Origin: Olsenella_K sp050953285
GTDB lineage: Bacteria; Actinomycetota; Coriobacteriia; Coriobacteriales; Atopobiaceae
Assembly: GCA_050953285.1 (NCBI GenBank)
Contig: JBMNMK010000001.1
Span: forward strand, 310,001 to 374,000
Length of the DNA: 64,000 nt
Reading direction: 5' to 3'
The position numbers were made by a program, and so were the translations under genes. Positions 52,383-61,994 of this stretch are shown here, piece after piece. The number at the start of each line of letters is the position of its first letter. The stretch's first letter is position 1. The notes below the pieces were generated by a model. The model did no database searches, was not told the origin of the DNA, and saw only the letters and a list, made by a program, of their open reading frames with translations.

Positions 52383-55300
52383 TTGTCACATAATATAACG
52401 TTACCCCGTCGGCGCGGCCGTGGCTTCACGCTGACAGAAATGCTTACGGCGCTTATCATCATCACGGTGGCGGTCAGCCTGGTGGTGCCCGCGTTCTTCT
52501 CGCTCAGACGCGCCATGCGCCTGACGGAGCTCGACCACAAGGCGCAGCAGGTCTACAACGTCTGCCAAAGCCGCCTGCGCGCGGAGCTTTCCAGCGGTGT
52601 CTACCAGGAGCTTTCCCGCCAGCTGGCAGGGCAAGAGGGCGCGCGTGTCCAGGAGAAGCCGGCCGATCTTACCTATGAGACCGGCCGGTCCCAAGACTGG
52701 TCGGACTACACCCTCTACCAGGTGCAATCGGGCGATAAACTCGTGGACTCCTACCTCGTCACCAAAGACGCGTCCTCTATCTCCAAGGGGCTCATCACCG
52801 GCAGCTTTGTGGTGGAGCTGAGCCCCAACACCGGAGAGGTCTTCTCGGTCTTCTACTGGGAAGACGACGGCACCGGCGCAGATGGCTTGACGCCTACCTA
52901 TGAGACGCTGCGCAATCTCCGCACGCGCGCGGAGCGCTCAGGCCATGCCATCGGCTACTTTGCGGGCTCGTCCATCAAGGAATCTTCTCCCTTAACTGAC
53001 AACGACAACACCGATTCTCGGGCGTTTTCTGACCTGGAGCTGTCGGTCGTTAACGCCGAGGAGCTCTACTGCTCGTTCAAGAGCTCCACGTTTGGGGAGC
53101 TCCTAGCAAATGAGGATATGAAAAAGTCACTCCGCCTGCGCGTGTTTGTGGACGGCGCGCACTCCAGCAACGCCTGGGGCGGTACCTCTACCTGGAGCCG
53201 TGATTTTACGTTGGACGGCCGCGATGGCTCCACGCAGATCTCGCTCAGCCCCACCGATGACGAATTTGACGTGGTGCTCGACAGCATGCGAGAAAACATG
53301 CGCTTTGCAAACATCGTCTCAGGCATCATGCCGGGCTCCAACCTCAGCATTACGCTTGCTGTCTACTGCGATATTGGCCAGGGTGGTGATGTCCAGACGC
53401 AGGCAATAAAAACCTTAACGGCAGACAACGTGAACAGCCTGTTTGGCACCTACGATGAAAACACCAAGACGGTGGAGGTCTCCGCGGTGCGCCACCTCCG
53501 CAATCTTGACCTTACGTCTGCTGCGTATGACGCGTTTGGCAGCTCCTACAACGCAGAAAACTACACGTACAACTTCTGCCCGTACCAGACGGTGCGGCTG
53601 TCGGGTGATATAGATTTTGATGGTACAAAATGGCTTCCTGGTGCCGTTTCTGTCCAGAGCAGACAGGCGCAAGGAGACAATCTCAATCCGCTGGCAAGCA
53701 TGAGCCCCATCAAGATGGCCAAGTACATGAGAGACCATGGAGGAGAGGCTGCGCTGGACGGCGCCAACCATACGCTCACAAATTTCCGGATGGTAGACGG
53801 GACAGATAGCAAGGGTGACAAGTCTGCGGGTCTTCTTCAGGAGATCACCTACGACGTGAGTGATCTCACCATCAAGAACATGCTCATCAACGTGCGCACG
53901 AGCGCAGGCGCGCTCTCGGGCGTCATGCGCTCTGGCCGCGTGAGCAACGTGCACGTGATCTCCGACGACACGCAGAACTATGCCATTGCCAGCACGTCAA
54001 ACAACGTAGGCGGGCTTCTTGGCCAGGTGACCGGTGGTGGCTCAAGCACGATTGCGGACTCAACGGTTACAAGCTCGGTGTCGGGCGCCACAAACGTTGG
54101 CGGCATCATCGGCAAGGTGGGCGGCGGCATAAAGATCGAGGGCGTGAGCTTTGGCTATGAGCTGGGAGATGCGAAAAAACCGCGCGATGTTGTCGTCGTA
54201 GGCTCTCAGTACTACATCGGCGGCGCCTTTGGCAGCGTGGCGGACGGATCTGAGATCGCGGGTGTCCGCGTCCGCGCAAACGTTTCTGGCCGCTCCTATG
54301 TGGGAGGCATTGCAGGTGAGGCAGAGGGCAAGCTCACCAATCTCTCCGTTTCCTCAGAAGTTGAATCAGGCCAAGAGACCAGAAGCTCCATCAAGGCCAG
54401 CTTGGACTTTGTCGGCGGCGCCTTTGGAAGATCGGACGCTTGGAGCGTATCTGATGTCACGGTGTGCGCCAGCGTTGAAGGTACAAAATATGTGGGCGGC
54501 ATCAGCGGATATCAGACGGGCACTATTGAGCGAGCAAAGACGCTCTCTGGTGGCGCACGCACAGATGACGCGGTGCCCTGGGTACAGGCTTCGGGCAACT
54601 TTGTAGGCGGTGCCTTTGGATACCAACAGGGTCAGGCCAGCTGGTGTTCTTCGGAGGTACACGTTGTCGGCGTATCTGAGGTGGGCGGTCTGGCAGGATA
54701 TTCCAAAGGTTCCCTCTCTCTGTGCTCGGTGCACTCATATGTGAACGACGGCGCATCCATACCCGTGCGCGTGCTGGCATCGGGAGACGATGCCGGCGGT
54801 CTGGTTGGCCGCAATGAATCGGGCGATATAGACGGCTGCTTTGCTGCAGCTCAGGTGGACAATAGGCGCGCCGCTGGTGCAGGAAACTACTACGGTGGTC
54901 TGGTGGGGTATATGGACACAGGCAACCTCACCAATTCCTACGCTTCAGGAGACGTGCGCGCCTACGCCTATGTGGGAGGAATTGCAGGCAGACGCGTGAG
55001 GGGCTGGTGGAGCAGCGTCTTTGAGACGGGCGACGTGACCGCAACAGACGAGAGATACGTAGGCGCACTCATTGGCTTCGACGATGGCGCCGGCTCCGCT
55101 CAAAACTGCATGGCCTACGGTGCCTATGTGCGTGCCTCAAATGGCGTGCGCTACGGTCGCATGGTGGGCCAGTCCAGAAACCTCAGGTCATTTACTCGGT
55201 GCTCGTTTGTGACCTATGAGGAGGTCTTTGGCAGCCAGCCCACGTTGTTTGAAGGAAGCGAGCCTGCTCAGGTAAGCCTGGATGCGGCAACAACACGGGC

Positions 55301-55427
55301 AGCGCAGATATTTTCTGCCACGGCAGATGAGACCTATCCGTGGTCGTCTGAGCTGGTAGGATATGCATTTCCGTACAAAACTGTCGCCGCAGGCGGCACG
55401 GTGCTTCCCTACTATGGCAGATGGTAG
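52383..55427 (+). CDS. Type IV pilin-like adhesin with GLUG-type repeats
   Basis: A 1014-residue protein starting at TTG 52383 (AAGGGGAAA upstream). The N-terminus RRRGRGFTLTEMLTALIIITVAV is a class III prepilin leader: PilD-type cleavage would fall between Gly and Phe, and Glu5 is present. After the pilin helix (~residues 16-50), residues ~540-900 contain about twelve copies of a VGG[IL]xG motif (for example VGGLLGQV, VGGIIGKV, VGGIAGEA, VGGISGYQ, YGGLVGYM), matching the GLUG repeat known from surface adhesins. It is the first gene of the pilus operon and probably a tip or minor-pilin adhesin. The fusion is discussed in the findings. Confidence 0.82.
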   Translation: MSHNITLPRRRGRGFTLTEMLTALIIITVAVSLVVPAFFSLRRAMRLTELDHKAQQVYNVCQSRLRAELSSGVYQELSRQLAGQEGARVQEKPADLTYETGRSQDWSDYTLYQVQSGDKLVDSYLVTKDASSISKGLITGSFVVELSPNTGEVFSVFYWEDDGTGADGLTPTYETLRNLRTRAERSGHAIGYFAGSSIKESSPLTDNDNTDSRAFSDLELSVVNAEELYCSFKSSTFGELLANEDMKKSLRLRVFVDGAHSSNAWGGTSTWSRDFTLDGRDGSTQISLSPTDDEFDVVLDSMRENMRFANIVSGIMPGSNLSITLAVYCDIGQGGDVQTQAIKTLTADNVNSLFGTYDENTKTVEVSAVRHLRNLDLTSAAYDAFGSSYNAENYTYNFCPYQTVRLSGDIDFDGTKWLPGAVSVQSRQAQGDNLNPLASMSPIKMAKYMRDHGGEAALDGANHTLTNFRMVDGTDSKGDKSAGLLQEITYDVSDLTIKNMLINVRTSAGALSGVMRSGRVSNVHVISDDTQNYAIASTSNNVGGLLGQVTGGGSSTIADSTVTSSVSGATNVGGIIGKVGGGIKIEGVSFGYELGDAKKPRDVVVVGSQYYIGGAFGSVADGSEIAGVRVRANVSGRSYVGGIAGEAEGKLTNLSVSSEVESGQETRSSIKASLDFVGGAFGRSDAWSVSDVTVCASVEGTKYVGGISGYQTGTIERAKTLSGGARTDDAVPWVQASGNFVGGAFGYQQGQASWCSSEVHVVGVSEVGGLAGYSKGSLSLCSVHSYVNDGASIPVRVLASGDDAGGLVGRNESGDIDGCFAAAQVDNRRAAGAGNYYGGLVGYMDTGNLTNSYASGDVRAYAYVGGIAGRRVRGWWSSVFETGDVTATDERYVGALIGFDDGAGSAQNCMAYGAYVRASNGVRYGRMVGQSRNLRSFTRCSFVTYEEVFGSQPTLFEGSEPAQVSLDAATTRAAQIFSATADETYPWSSELVGYAFPYKTVAAGGTVLPYYGRW

Positions 55428-55431
55428 CGTG

Positions 55432-56079
55432 ATGAGCATGGAGATCTTTGCCGGCAAGCCGTGCGCACATACACATGCCCACCAGCAGAAATATCGCCGA
55501 GACCAGGCAGGTGCCTCCTTTGTTGTGGCGCTTCTGCTCCTTCTGGTGATGACGCTTGTCTCTGTTGGCGTGGTGAGTGCCGCGGGTGTTGCTGTTGAGC
55601 GCTCCCGTACCGACGTGCGTGAGCAGCAGGCCTACTATGCGGTGAGTTCCGGCGCCAAGCTGGCGCAAAGCCTGCTCAAGAGCGAGGACGGCCCGGTGGG
55701 AGCGCTCGTGCTTACCAGAAATGCCCAAGGCGTGCTGGACGCAGGCTCCACGAGTGACAACTCTGAGCTGGCACAATGGGCAATAGCTGCGGCGCAGGCG
55801 GTCTCCGCGGGCAAGACGCCTGCGTCATATGAGACAAAAATCGACGCGTTTCAAGCCGGCGCGCAGGAGGTGCCTGCCGTGAAGCTGGTCTTTACCATGG
55901 GCGATAAGGGCGCTGAGCAGTACTACATCAGCGTGGTGGCAAGTTTGGAAAGCGGCCAGGACTATGCATGGAAGCTCACCACCACCGTGCCCGCGCATAT
56001 CTCGGGCGGAACCGCTGGCAACTACACGGTCAGCTGGAAGGAGCAGGCGCGAGGAGCGAGATGGGCGAGTCCTTGGTAG
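55432..56079 (+). CDS. Pilus assembly protein, PilX-like
   Basis: A 215-residue protein with one N-terminal hydrophobic segment (GASFVVALLLLLVMTLVSVGVVSAAG, about residues 27-52; part shown) and a soluble domain. This is the architecture of PilX/GspK-type minor pilin components, but the leader lacks the FTLxE motif. The start could be GTG 55429, ATG 55432 or ATG 55438; the ribosome-binding site is weak, suggesting coupling to the upstream gene. Its end overlaps the next gene by 19 nt. Confidence 0.65.
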   Translation: MSMEIFAGKPCAHTHAHQQKYRRDQAGASFVVALLLLLVMTLVSVGVVSAAGVAVERSRTDVREQQAYYAVSSGAKLAQSLLKSEDGPVGALVLTRNAQGVLDAGSTSDNSELAQWAIAAAQAVSAGKTPASYETKIDAFQAGAQEVPAVKLVFTMGDKGAEQYYISVVASLESGQDYAWKLTTTVPAHISGGTAGNYTVSWKEQARGARWASPW

Positions 56080-56339
56080 AAACGCTGGTGGCGCTTCTTG
56101 TCTGCACGCTGGCAACGGCGCTACTTCTCATGGGTGTCTCCGTAGCAACAGAGCTCAACCATCGCGCCCAGACGCGCGCGGAAGAGCTCCAGGTGCAGTG
56201 CAACGCCGCAGAGGCTGAAGACGCGTATCTGGGTTCAGGAGGCAATACTGCCAGCGTGACGGTGGGATCTTCCACCTATGAAGTCGAACTGTTTGGCGGG
56301 GATGATCTGGTCTCGTACCGCCGAGGAGGCAATAAGTGA
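56061..56339 (+). CDS. Minor pilin, PilV/GspI-like
   Basis: A 92-residue protein starting MGESLVETLVALLVCTLATA, a type IV pilin N-terminus with an unusually short leader: Glu3 or Glu7 could serve as the conserved acidic residue. GAGGAG precedes ATG 56061. The soluble part is short and contains no cysteines. It overlaps its neighbours at both ends (GTGA at the 3' end). Confidence 0.7.
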   Translation: MGESLVETLVALLVCTLATALLLMGVSVATELNHRAQTRAEELQVQCNAAEAEDAYLGSGGNTASVTVGSSTYEVELFGGDDLVSYRRGGNK

Positions 56340-57256
56340 GGCGAGAAGATAAAACCACTCCCAACCCACAGTCCGCCAGAAAGCGTCTGAGCTCGGCGTT
56401 TACACTGGTAGAGACCCTGTGCGTGATAGCGCTGGCAGCGCTTGTGGCAGCGGCGGTGGCGCTTGCCACCTCATCTGCCGCAGCGGCGTATAGGCGAGAG
56501 ACCTTCTCGTCCCAGGCACAGGTGCTGGCTGATGCCGCGCGGCAGGCGCTGGGTGAGAGCTTCCACTACATGACCATCTCGACAGGAGATACGCCTACCT
56601 ACACCGTGGAGCTCGATCAAGAAAAGCTCAGCGGCACAGAGCCCGCAGAACTTATCGCCCAAGAGGGGCGTCTGTACCTCAAGCAAAACGACGCCACCAT
56701 ACGGCTCCTAAACGACGGTGTCTATGGTTCGCTTCAGGTGACGCGGGCGCGCTCGAGCTTTGCAAACGATATGGTAGAGGGCAGTTTTACCGTGGAAGAT
56801 AGCGCAGGGGAGTCGCTCAGTCAGACGTTTACGTTTGAGTTTCGCCGTCTTGATGGCATCGTGCGCCAGAAAGATGAGAAAAAGCAGCAAGATCAGGACA
56901 ATACGGATCGCTCCAGCATAGAAGGTGGGCGCATCATGCCGACCGATACAGAAAAGCAGCTGGTAGAGACCCTTACGGATGCGTTGAATCTGGATCGTAT
57001 GCAGTGGGTCAAGCTGAGCGATCCTGACGGCAACGTATATTATGCGCTTGAGTTCCCGTGGGGTGAGCAGTATGCCATGGTCTACTACCGGCATCAGTAC
57101 TACTGCATCTACCAGGGAAAAGGTGAGGACGCCAAACAGGAGAGCACGCCGCTTCCAATAAGCGGTGGCTATGCGCTTTTGGTGTCTGATCTCACCGATG
57201 GCGCGGAGCATAACTATGGCTGGGGTGGCGGCCACGTCTGGAAACAGGTGGCCTAG
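56336..57256 (+). CDS. Minor pilin, PilW/GspJ-like
   Basis: A 306-residue protein with prepilin leader LSSAFTLVETLCVIALAALV: cleavage would be at Ala-Phe, and Glu5 is present. The C-terminal domain (from ~residue 200) ends with VYYALEFPWGEQYAMVYYRH and is of unknown fold. A Gln/Lys/Asp-rich linker lies near residues 175-195. GTG 56336 overlaps the preceding stop. The repeated word GGCGAGAA lies at its start (56340-56347). Confidence 0.72.
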   Translation: MRREDKTTPNPQSARKRLSSAFTLVETLCVIALAALVAAAVALATSSAAAAYRRETFSSQAQVLADAARQALGESFHYMTISTGDTPTYTVELDQEKLSGTEPAELIAQEGRLYLKQNDATIRLLNDGVYGSLQVTRARSSFANDMVEGSFTVEDSAGESLSQTFTFEFRRLDGIVRQKDEKKQQDQDNTDRSSIEGGRIMPTDTEKQLVETLTDALNLDRMQWVKLSDPDGNVYYALEFPWGEQYAMVYYRHQYYCIYQGKGEDAKQESTPLPISGGYALLVSDLTDGAEHNYGWGGGHVWKQVA

Positions 57257-57277
57257 CGTGTTGGGAGAAGTACGTAC

Positions 57278-58984
57278 ATGGTGAAATATACGCGTTTGGG
57301 AGATCTGCTCAAAGATGCGGGAGAGATCACCCAAGAGCAGCTCAACGAGGCACTTGAGCTGCAGAAGAAGTCCCACAAGCGCCTGGGAGAAGAGCTTGTA
57401 GATTCGGATATCATCACCGAGCGCCAGCTCATTGGGGCACTTCAGGCTCAGCTGGGCATTGACTACGTTGACCTGTCAGAAGTGGACATTGACCCGGCCA
57501 TGACCAAGCTCATTCCCAAGAGCGTAGCCAGGCGCAACCTCATTGTGCCGGTGCGCCTGCGCGGCGATGAGCTCTATTTGGCCATGGCAGACCCGCTCAA
57601 CTTCTACGCAACGGAGGAAGCGCGCGTTTCTTCTAAGAAGCGCATCGTGCCCATGATTGCGCGCCGTGCGGGCGTTGAGCATGCCATCAGCGTCTTGTAC
57701 GGAACAGAAGGTGCCAACCGCGCCATCCGCGAAATGCAGCAGGAACACGAAGGGAGCGGCCAGACGCGCGCGTGGGCAATCGGCGCCCATACCAGCAACA
57801 TCGAGACGGATCAGGAGAGCCAAACGCCCTCCATCCGCCTGGTCGACAATATCATTGAGCGCGGCATTTCAGAGCACGCATCAGATATTCACGTGGAGCC
57901 GCAGGAGGAAAACGTGCGCGTGCGCATGCGCATTGACGGCATGCTTCATGAGGAGTTCCGCATCCCCAAGGAACTGCAGCAATCGCTGACCAGTCGCATC
58001 AAGATCATGTGTGACATGGACGTGACGGAGCGGCGCGTGCCGCAGGACGGTCGCGCTATTGTTCGTCTCAAAGCGTCCGAGGTAGACCTGCGTGTCTCCA
58101 CCTTGCCCACGGTCAACGGAGAGAAGATCGTAATCCGTATTCTGGATCGTTCCAACAAGCTCAATACCCCCGAAGAGCTGGGCTTTAGTGGTCACAACCT
58201 GGCGCTTTACAACGAGCTCATCAAGGAGACGGGCGGCGTGATCTTGCTTGTTGGCCCTACTGGTTCAGGCAAGTCATCCACGATGTTTACCATGCTCAAC
58301 CGCCTCAACACCGAACAGGTCAACATTGTGACGCTGGAAGACCCCGTTGAGTTCAACGTGGCCGGTATCACGCAGGTGCAGGTGGACGAGAAGAACGGCA
58401 CCACATTTGCCTCTGGCCTGCGCGCAGTCTTGCGCCAAGACCCCGATATCATTGCGGTGGGAGAGATCCGTGATGCGGAGACGGCCGCCATCTCCATGCG
58501 CGCAGCCGTAACGGGTCATCTGGTCATCTCTACCGTTCACGCCAACTCTGCCCGAGAGACGCTTGATCGTCTGGATGACATCGGCGTAGAGCCTTACGTG
58601 CAGGCGGCGGCCTTGCGCGGTGTCATCAGCCAGCGCCTGGTGCGCTGCGTCTGCCCGTCGTGCAAGGAAGAGTACGTGGCCACCGCCGAGGAGCTTGAGC
58701 TGTTGGGCATAGATCCCAATACCCATGCTGACGCGCATCTTTGTCGTGGGCGGGGCTGTCCTGACTGCTTTGGTACCGGATACAGTGGTCGCTCTGTGAC
58801 AGCTGAGGTATTGCCGGTGACAGAAGAGCTCAAGTCCGCTATCCGCACCGGCGATCATACGGCTATTGACCAGGCAATACAGCGTGAGGACTTCGTGTCT
58901 ATCCAAGAGGATGCGCGCCGGCTCGTGCTTTCCGGCAAGACCACCTGTGAGGAATATCTGCGCGTTATAGGGACAGGTGTCTAA
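57278..58984 (+). CDS. pilB: Type IV pilus extension ATPase PilB
   Basis: PilB/GspE-type hexameric ATPase powering pilus assembly. The 568 residues have an N-terminal MshEN-type domain (~residues 5-150: LGDLLKDAGEITQEQLNEAL, RLGEELVDSDIITERQL). MshEN domains bind c-di-GMP in some homologues. The ATPase core has Walker A GPTGSGKSS (~326), Walker B with Glu in IIAVGEIRD, and a four-cysteine zinc site (CPSC... CRGRGCPDC, ~458-496). ATG 57278 lies 21 nt after the minor pilin. A c-di-GMP-binding PilB next to a GGDEF/EAL gene suggests direct control. Confidence 0.93.
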   Translation: MVKYTRLGDLLKDAGEITQEQLNEALELQKKSHKRLGEELVDSDIITERQLIGALQAQLGIDYVDLSEVDIDPAMTKLIPKSVARRNLIVPVRLRGDELYLAMADPLNFYATEEARVSSKKRIVPMIARRAGVEHAISVLYGTEGANRAIREMQQEHEGSGQTRAWAIGAHTSNIETDQESQTPSIRLVDNIIERGISEHASDIHVEPQEENVRVRMRIDGMLHEEFRIPKELQQSLTSRIKIMCDMDVTERRVPQDGRAIVRLKASEVDLRVSTLPTVNGEKIVIRILDRSNKLNTPEELGFSGHNLALYNELIKETGGVILLVGPTGSGKSSTMFTMLNRLNTEQVNIVTLEDPVEFNVAGITQVQVDEKNGTTFASGLRAVLRQDPDIIAVGEIRDAETAAISMRAAVTGHLVISTVHANSARETLDRLDDIGVEPYVQAAALRGVISQRLVRCVCPSCKEEYVATAEELELLGIDPNTHADAHLCRGRGCPDCFGTGYSGRSVTAEVLPVTEELKSAIRTGDHTAIDQAIQREDFVSIQEDARRLVLSGKTTCEEYLRVIGTGV

Positions 58985-58986
58985 CC

Positions 58987-60051
58987 ATGAGACCAGGAGA
59001 AGATGCAGCTGCTGCGCTGCAGACGCTCGTGGTGGCCGCCCATGAGCGTGGCGCGTCAGACATCCATGTTGTGCCAGGCGAGCCAGCCATCGTTCGCGTA
59101 GATGGAAACCTCATGCGTGAGGGGGAGCCGCTTGATGCCGAGAAATGCCGCGCGCTTGCGGCTGCAGCGCTGGGCATCAAGGAGCTTGATCTCACTGCTG
59201 AGGTGGACGCTGCAATAACGGTGGCGCACATACGGTGTCGTGTGAATGTGTTTCTCGCCCAGACAGGCGTCTGCCTGGCGCTGCGCCTGCTGTCAGATAC
59301 CATACCTGAGCTGGAAGAACTCAACCTTCCGCCCGTGGTGGCAAGCTTTGCGTCCAGGCGCGACGGCCTCATTTTGGTGACCGGACAGACGGGATCTGGC
59401 AAATCGACCACGCTGGCGGCGCTCATTCAGCGCATCAACCAGACGCGCGCGTGTCACATCATGACGCTGGAAGATCCCATCGAATACCTGCATAGCTCGG
59501 AAAAAGCTCTGGTGTGCCAGCGTGAGGTGGGCAGGGATACGTCGTCTTTTGCCAGCGGCTTGCGCGCTATGATGCGTGAGGATCCCGACGTGATTTTGGT
59601 GGGCGAGATGAGAGATCTTGACACCATTGAGGTGGCACTCACGGCGGCCGAGACGGGGCATTTGGTGCTGGGGACGCTTCATACCCAGTCGGCACCGGAT
59701 GCGGTGGATAGGCTTTTGGGCGCCTTTCCCAAAGGACGGCAGGAAGAGGCCCGCACGCAGCTTTCCCTCACCTTGGCCGCCGTGGTGGCACAGCGCCTGG
59801 TGCCTGGCCAAAGCTCGGGTCGCGTGGCGGCGGCGGAGGTCATGGTGGTGACACCGGCCATCAGAAATCTCATCCGCGAGGGCAAGACACAACAGCTGGC
59901 AAACGCGGTTGCCACCTCTGCTGTCGTCGGTGGTGTTTCGCTTGAAGCGTCTCTGACAAGGCTGGTGCAAGAAGGGCGCATCAGCCGCGAGATTGCGCTT
60001 GAAAATATGCCCGACGCATCAGCGTCCAAACGGATAAACCCGCTGCGTTAG
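58987..60051 (+). CDS. pilT: Type IV pilus retraction ATPase PilT
   Basis: PilT depolymerises pili, needed for twitching and DNA uptake. The 354-residue product has Walker A TGQTGSGKST (~132-141), the Asp and His boxes (HIMTLEDPIEY; GHLVLGTLHTQ) and the PilT-specific motif AIRNLIREGK near residue 290. It starts 2 nt after pilB. The word TTCTCGCC lies at 59252-59259. Presence of PilT indicates a retractile pilus rather than a type II secretion pseudopilus. Confidence 0.93.
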   Translation: MRPGEDAAAALQTLVVAAHERGASDIHVVPGEPAIVRVDGNLMREGEPLDAEKCRALAAAALGIKELDLTAEVDAAITVAHIRCRVNVFLAQTGVCLALRLLSDTIPELEELNLPPVVASFASRRDGLILVTGQTGSGKSTTLAALIQRINQTRACHIMTLEDPIEYLHSSEKALVCQREVGRDTSSFASGLRAMMREDPDVILVGEMRDLDTIEVALTAAETGHLVLGTLHTQSAPDAVDRLLGAFPKGRQEEARTQLSLTLAAVVAQRLVPGQSSGRVAAAEVMVVTPAIRNLIREGKTQQLANAVATSAVVGGVSLEASLTRLVQEGRISREIALENMPDASASKRINPLR

Positions 60052-60121
60052 GCATATATCCCTTTGAGTTGGCATGATCCGCATAAGTCCCAGATCCCTT
60101 TGATTGCGAGGATATACACCC

Positions 60122-61342
60122 GTGAAGACCTTCAAGTATGTGGCGCGCGAGCGCGTGTCGGGCGCGCAGGAGCACGGCGTGCTCGAGGCAAATACCGCCG
60201 AGGAGGGCATCTCTCGGCTGAGGGGAAATGACCTGGTCGTCGTTTCCTTTGAGGAGGTGCGACCAGAGCGCTCCATCACGCTGGGTAAGAATCGTCCGCT
60301 GGGCGATAAGACCCTAGCGCTCGTGAGCAACCAGTTTGCCATCGTGCTTAAAAGCGGCCTGTCCATGGTGCGCGCCATTGGTTTTGTGGCAGAGCAGGTG
60401 GAGAACCAGCGCCTGCAAGAGGTGCTCAAAGACGTGCAGGAAGACGTTGCCGCCGGCTTTGGCCTGGCGGACTCTCTGGACAAGTACGGCCAAGGCTTGC
60501 CGCGCACCTTTGTGGAGTCTGTCCGCGCAGGTGAAGAGTCCGGCAATTTGGTTGAAGTATTTGAGCGCCTGAGCTCGTATTATGACCGCACGGCCAAGGT
60601 GCGCTCCAAGGCGACAAGTGCGCTCATCTACCCGGTCTTTGTGCTCTGCGTGGCTGTGGTTGTGGTGACTATCATCATGATTTTTGCGGTTCCTACCTTT
60701 AAGTCCACCTTCGTACAGATGGGCCTTGAGCTGCCATGGCCGACGCGCGCCATGATTGCGACCTCAGATTTCCTCTCTGCCAACATCTTGACCATCGTGT
60801 TGGTTGTGGCGGTGGTCGTCGTGTTCATGCGGATGCTGATCAGCGCCAACATGCAGGTGCGCCTGTGGTGGTCGCGCCTGGGGACACGCCTGCCCGTGTT
60901 GGGTCGCATCAACGTGGCGACGTCTGCAGCGCAGCTCTGCTCGACCATGGCCACGCTGGTGGCATCTGGTATCCCGGTGGTTCGCGCTATAGATGTGACG
61001 GCGCGCAGCATGTCAAATGCGTACATGTCCAATGCCCTTCAATCCACCGAGCGCGCTGTTGAATCTGGTCGGACACTTTCATGGGCCATGACCTCGACCA
61101 ATGCATTTCCTCATTTTGTGACGGAGATGTGCGCCATGGGCGAGCAGACCGGATCGCTCGATGAGACGTTAGATGTTGCTGCTGGCTACTTTGAAAATGA
61201 GGTCGAGACGCGCACCGATAGGGCAGTCAGGTTGCTTGAACCCATCATGATTGTGGTCTTAGCGGTGATTGTACTTGTGATACTTTTGGCGGTTTACCTG
61301 CCGATGTTTGGTATCTATTCTAACTTTACGACTATGGTATAG
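60122..61342 (+). CDS. pilC: Type IV pilus platform protein PilC
   Basis: PilC is the inner-membrane platform on which PilB and PilT act. The 406 residues contain two T2SF domains (first NQFAIVLKSGLSMVRAIGFV; second STMATLVASGIPVVRAIDV) and three membrane segments (near 175-195, 220-245 and 375-400). GTG 60122 is chosen from GAGGA 10 nt upstream and the standard start KTFKYVARE. Confidence 0.92.
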   Translation: MKTFKYVARERVSGAQEHGVLEANTAEEGISRLRGNDLVVVSFEEVRPERSITLGKNRPLGDKTLALVSNQFAIVLKSGLSMVRAIGFVAEQVENQRLQEVLKDVQEDVAAGFGLADSLDKYGQGLPRTFVESVRAGEESGNLVEVFERLSSYYDRTAKVRSKATSALIYPVFVLCVAVVVVTIIMIFAVPTFKSTFVQMGLELPWPTRAMIATSDFLSANILTIVLVVAVVVVFMRMLISANMQVRLWWSRLGTRLPVLGRINVATSAAQLCSTMATLVASGIPVVRAIDVTARSMSNAYMSNALQSTERAVESGRTLSWAMTSTNAFPHFVTEMCAMGEQTGSLDETLDVAAGYFENEVETRTDRAVRLLEPIMIVVLAVIVLVILLAVYLPMFGIYSNFTTMV

Positions 61343-61358
61343 CGCTTTATATAGCTGC

Positions 61359-61388
61359 TTGTTTGTGTGATATACATGAAGGAATAAT
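61359..61388 (+). promoter_or_regulatory. Candidate promoter of pilA
   Basis: TTGTTT (61359-61364), 18 nt, AATAAT (61383-61388). The 150-nt leader region also has a TCTGAGG/CCTCAGA hairpin near 61443-61465. A separate promoter would fit the high expression needed for a major pilin. Confidence 0.45.
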
Positions 61389-61492
61389 TAAATAAATATC
61401 TACTCTAGTGCCGTGTTTCAGCATGGTAAACTTGGAAAGTTGTCTGAGGTTGGGGAGCCTCAGAAAGAGAATGTAACATCAAAGGAGAAACA

Positions 61493-61915
61493 ATGTTGGA
61501 TATGGTCAAAGCACGCAAGGCAGAGCTTGAGAAGAGGGGTTATAAGGGCTTCACCCTGATGGAGATGCTCATCGTCGTCGCTATCATTGCTGTGTTGGTA
61601 GCTATTGCTATCCCCATCTTCACCACCCAGCTCAACAAGGCTCGTGCAGCAACAGATGAGGCAAACATCCGCTCTGGCTATGCCTATGTGATGTCTACGG
61701 TGCTTACCACCAACGTGAGCGATGGCGCCACCTTCACGCTCAATTCTGATGGCACCGCAGCTCAGGATACGACCGGCACCTACAAGACCCAGGCAGCTTC
61801 CACGGATCTTGGCCAGGATGCCAACATTGGTGGTCAGAAGGTTGAGTGGTCAAAGGATGCTCAGGTGACCTACACCTACAAGGACAACAAGGTCACCATT
61901 ACTGCTGGCAAGTAA
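61493..61915 (+). CDS. pilA: Major type IV pilin
   Basis: A 140-residue prepilin. The leader ends KRGYKG and the mature part begins FTLMEMLIVVAIIAVLVAIAIP, with Glu5 and the full hydrophobic spine. The globular part (~90 residues) is rich in Thr, Asp and Ala and has no cysteine, so it lacks the disulfide loop of Neisseria-type pilins. AAAGGAGAAAC precedes ATG 61493. Its own promoter region and a following partial terminator mark it as the abundant pilin subunit. Confidence 0.92.
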   Translation: MLDMVKARKAELEKRGYKGFTLMEMLIVVAIIAVLVAIAIPIFTTQLNKARAATDEANIRSGYAYVMSTVLTTNVSDGATFTLNSDGTAAQDTTGTYKTQAASTDLGQDANIGGQKVEWSKDAQVTYTYKDNKVTITAGK

Positions 61916-61949
61916 GTCAACGATCAGCTGATTAAGATCTGTCATCTGT

Positions 61950-61981
61950 GGGGCCTCCCGGTTTTCGGGGGGTCCCTTGTT
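61950..61981 (+). terminator. Terminator after pilA
   Basis: GGGGCCTCCCG (61950-61960) pairs with CGGGGGGTCCC (61966-61976), with two G-U wobbles, loop GTTTT, then TTGTT. The U-run is imperfect, so read-through into pilM is likely. Confidence 0.75.
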
Positions 61982-61994
61982 CACAGGGGGATAT

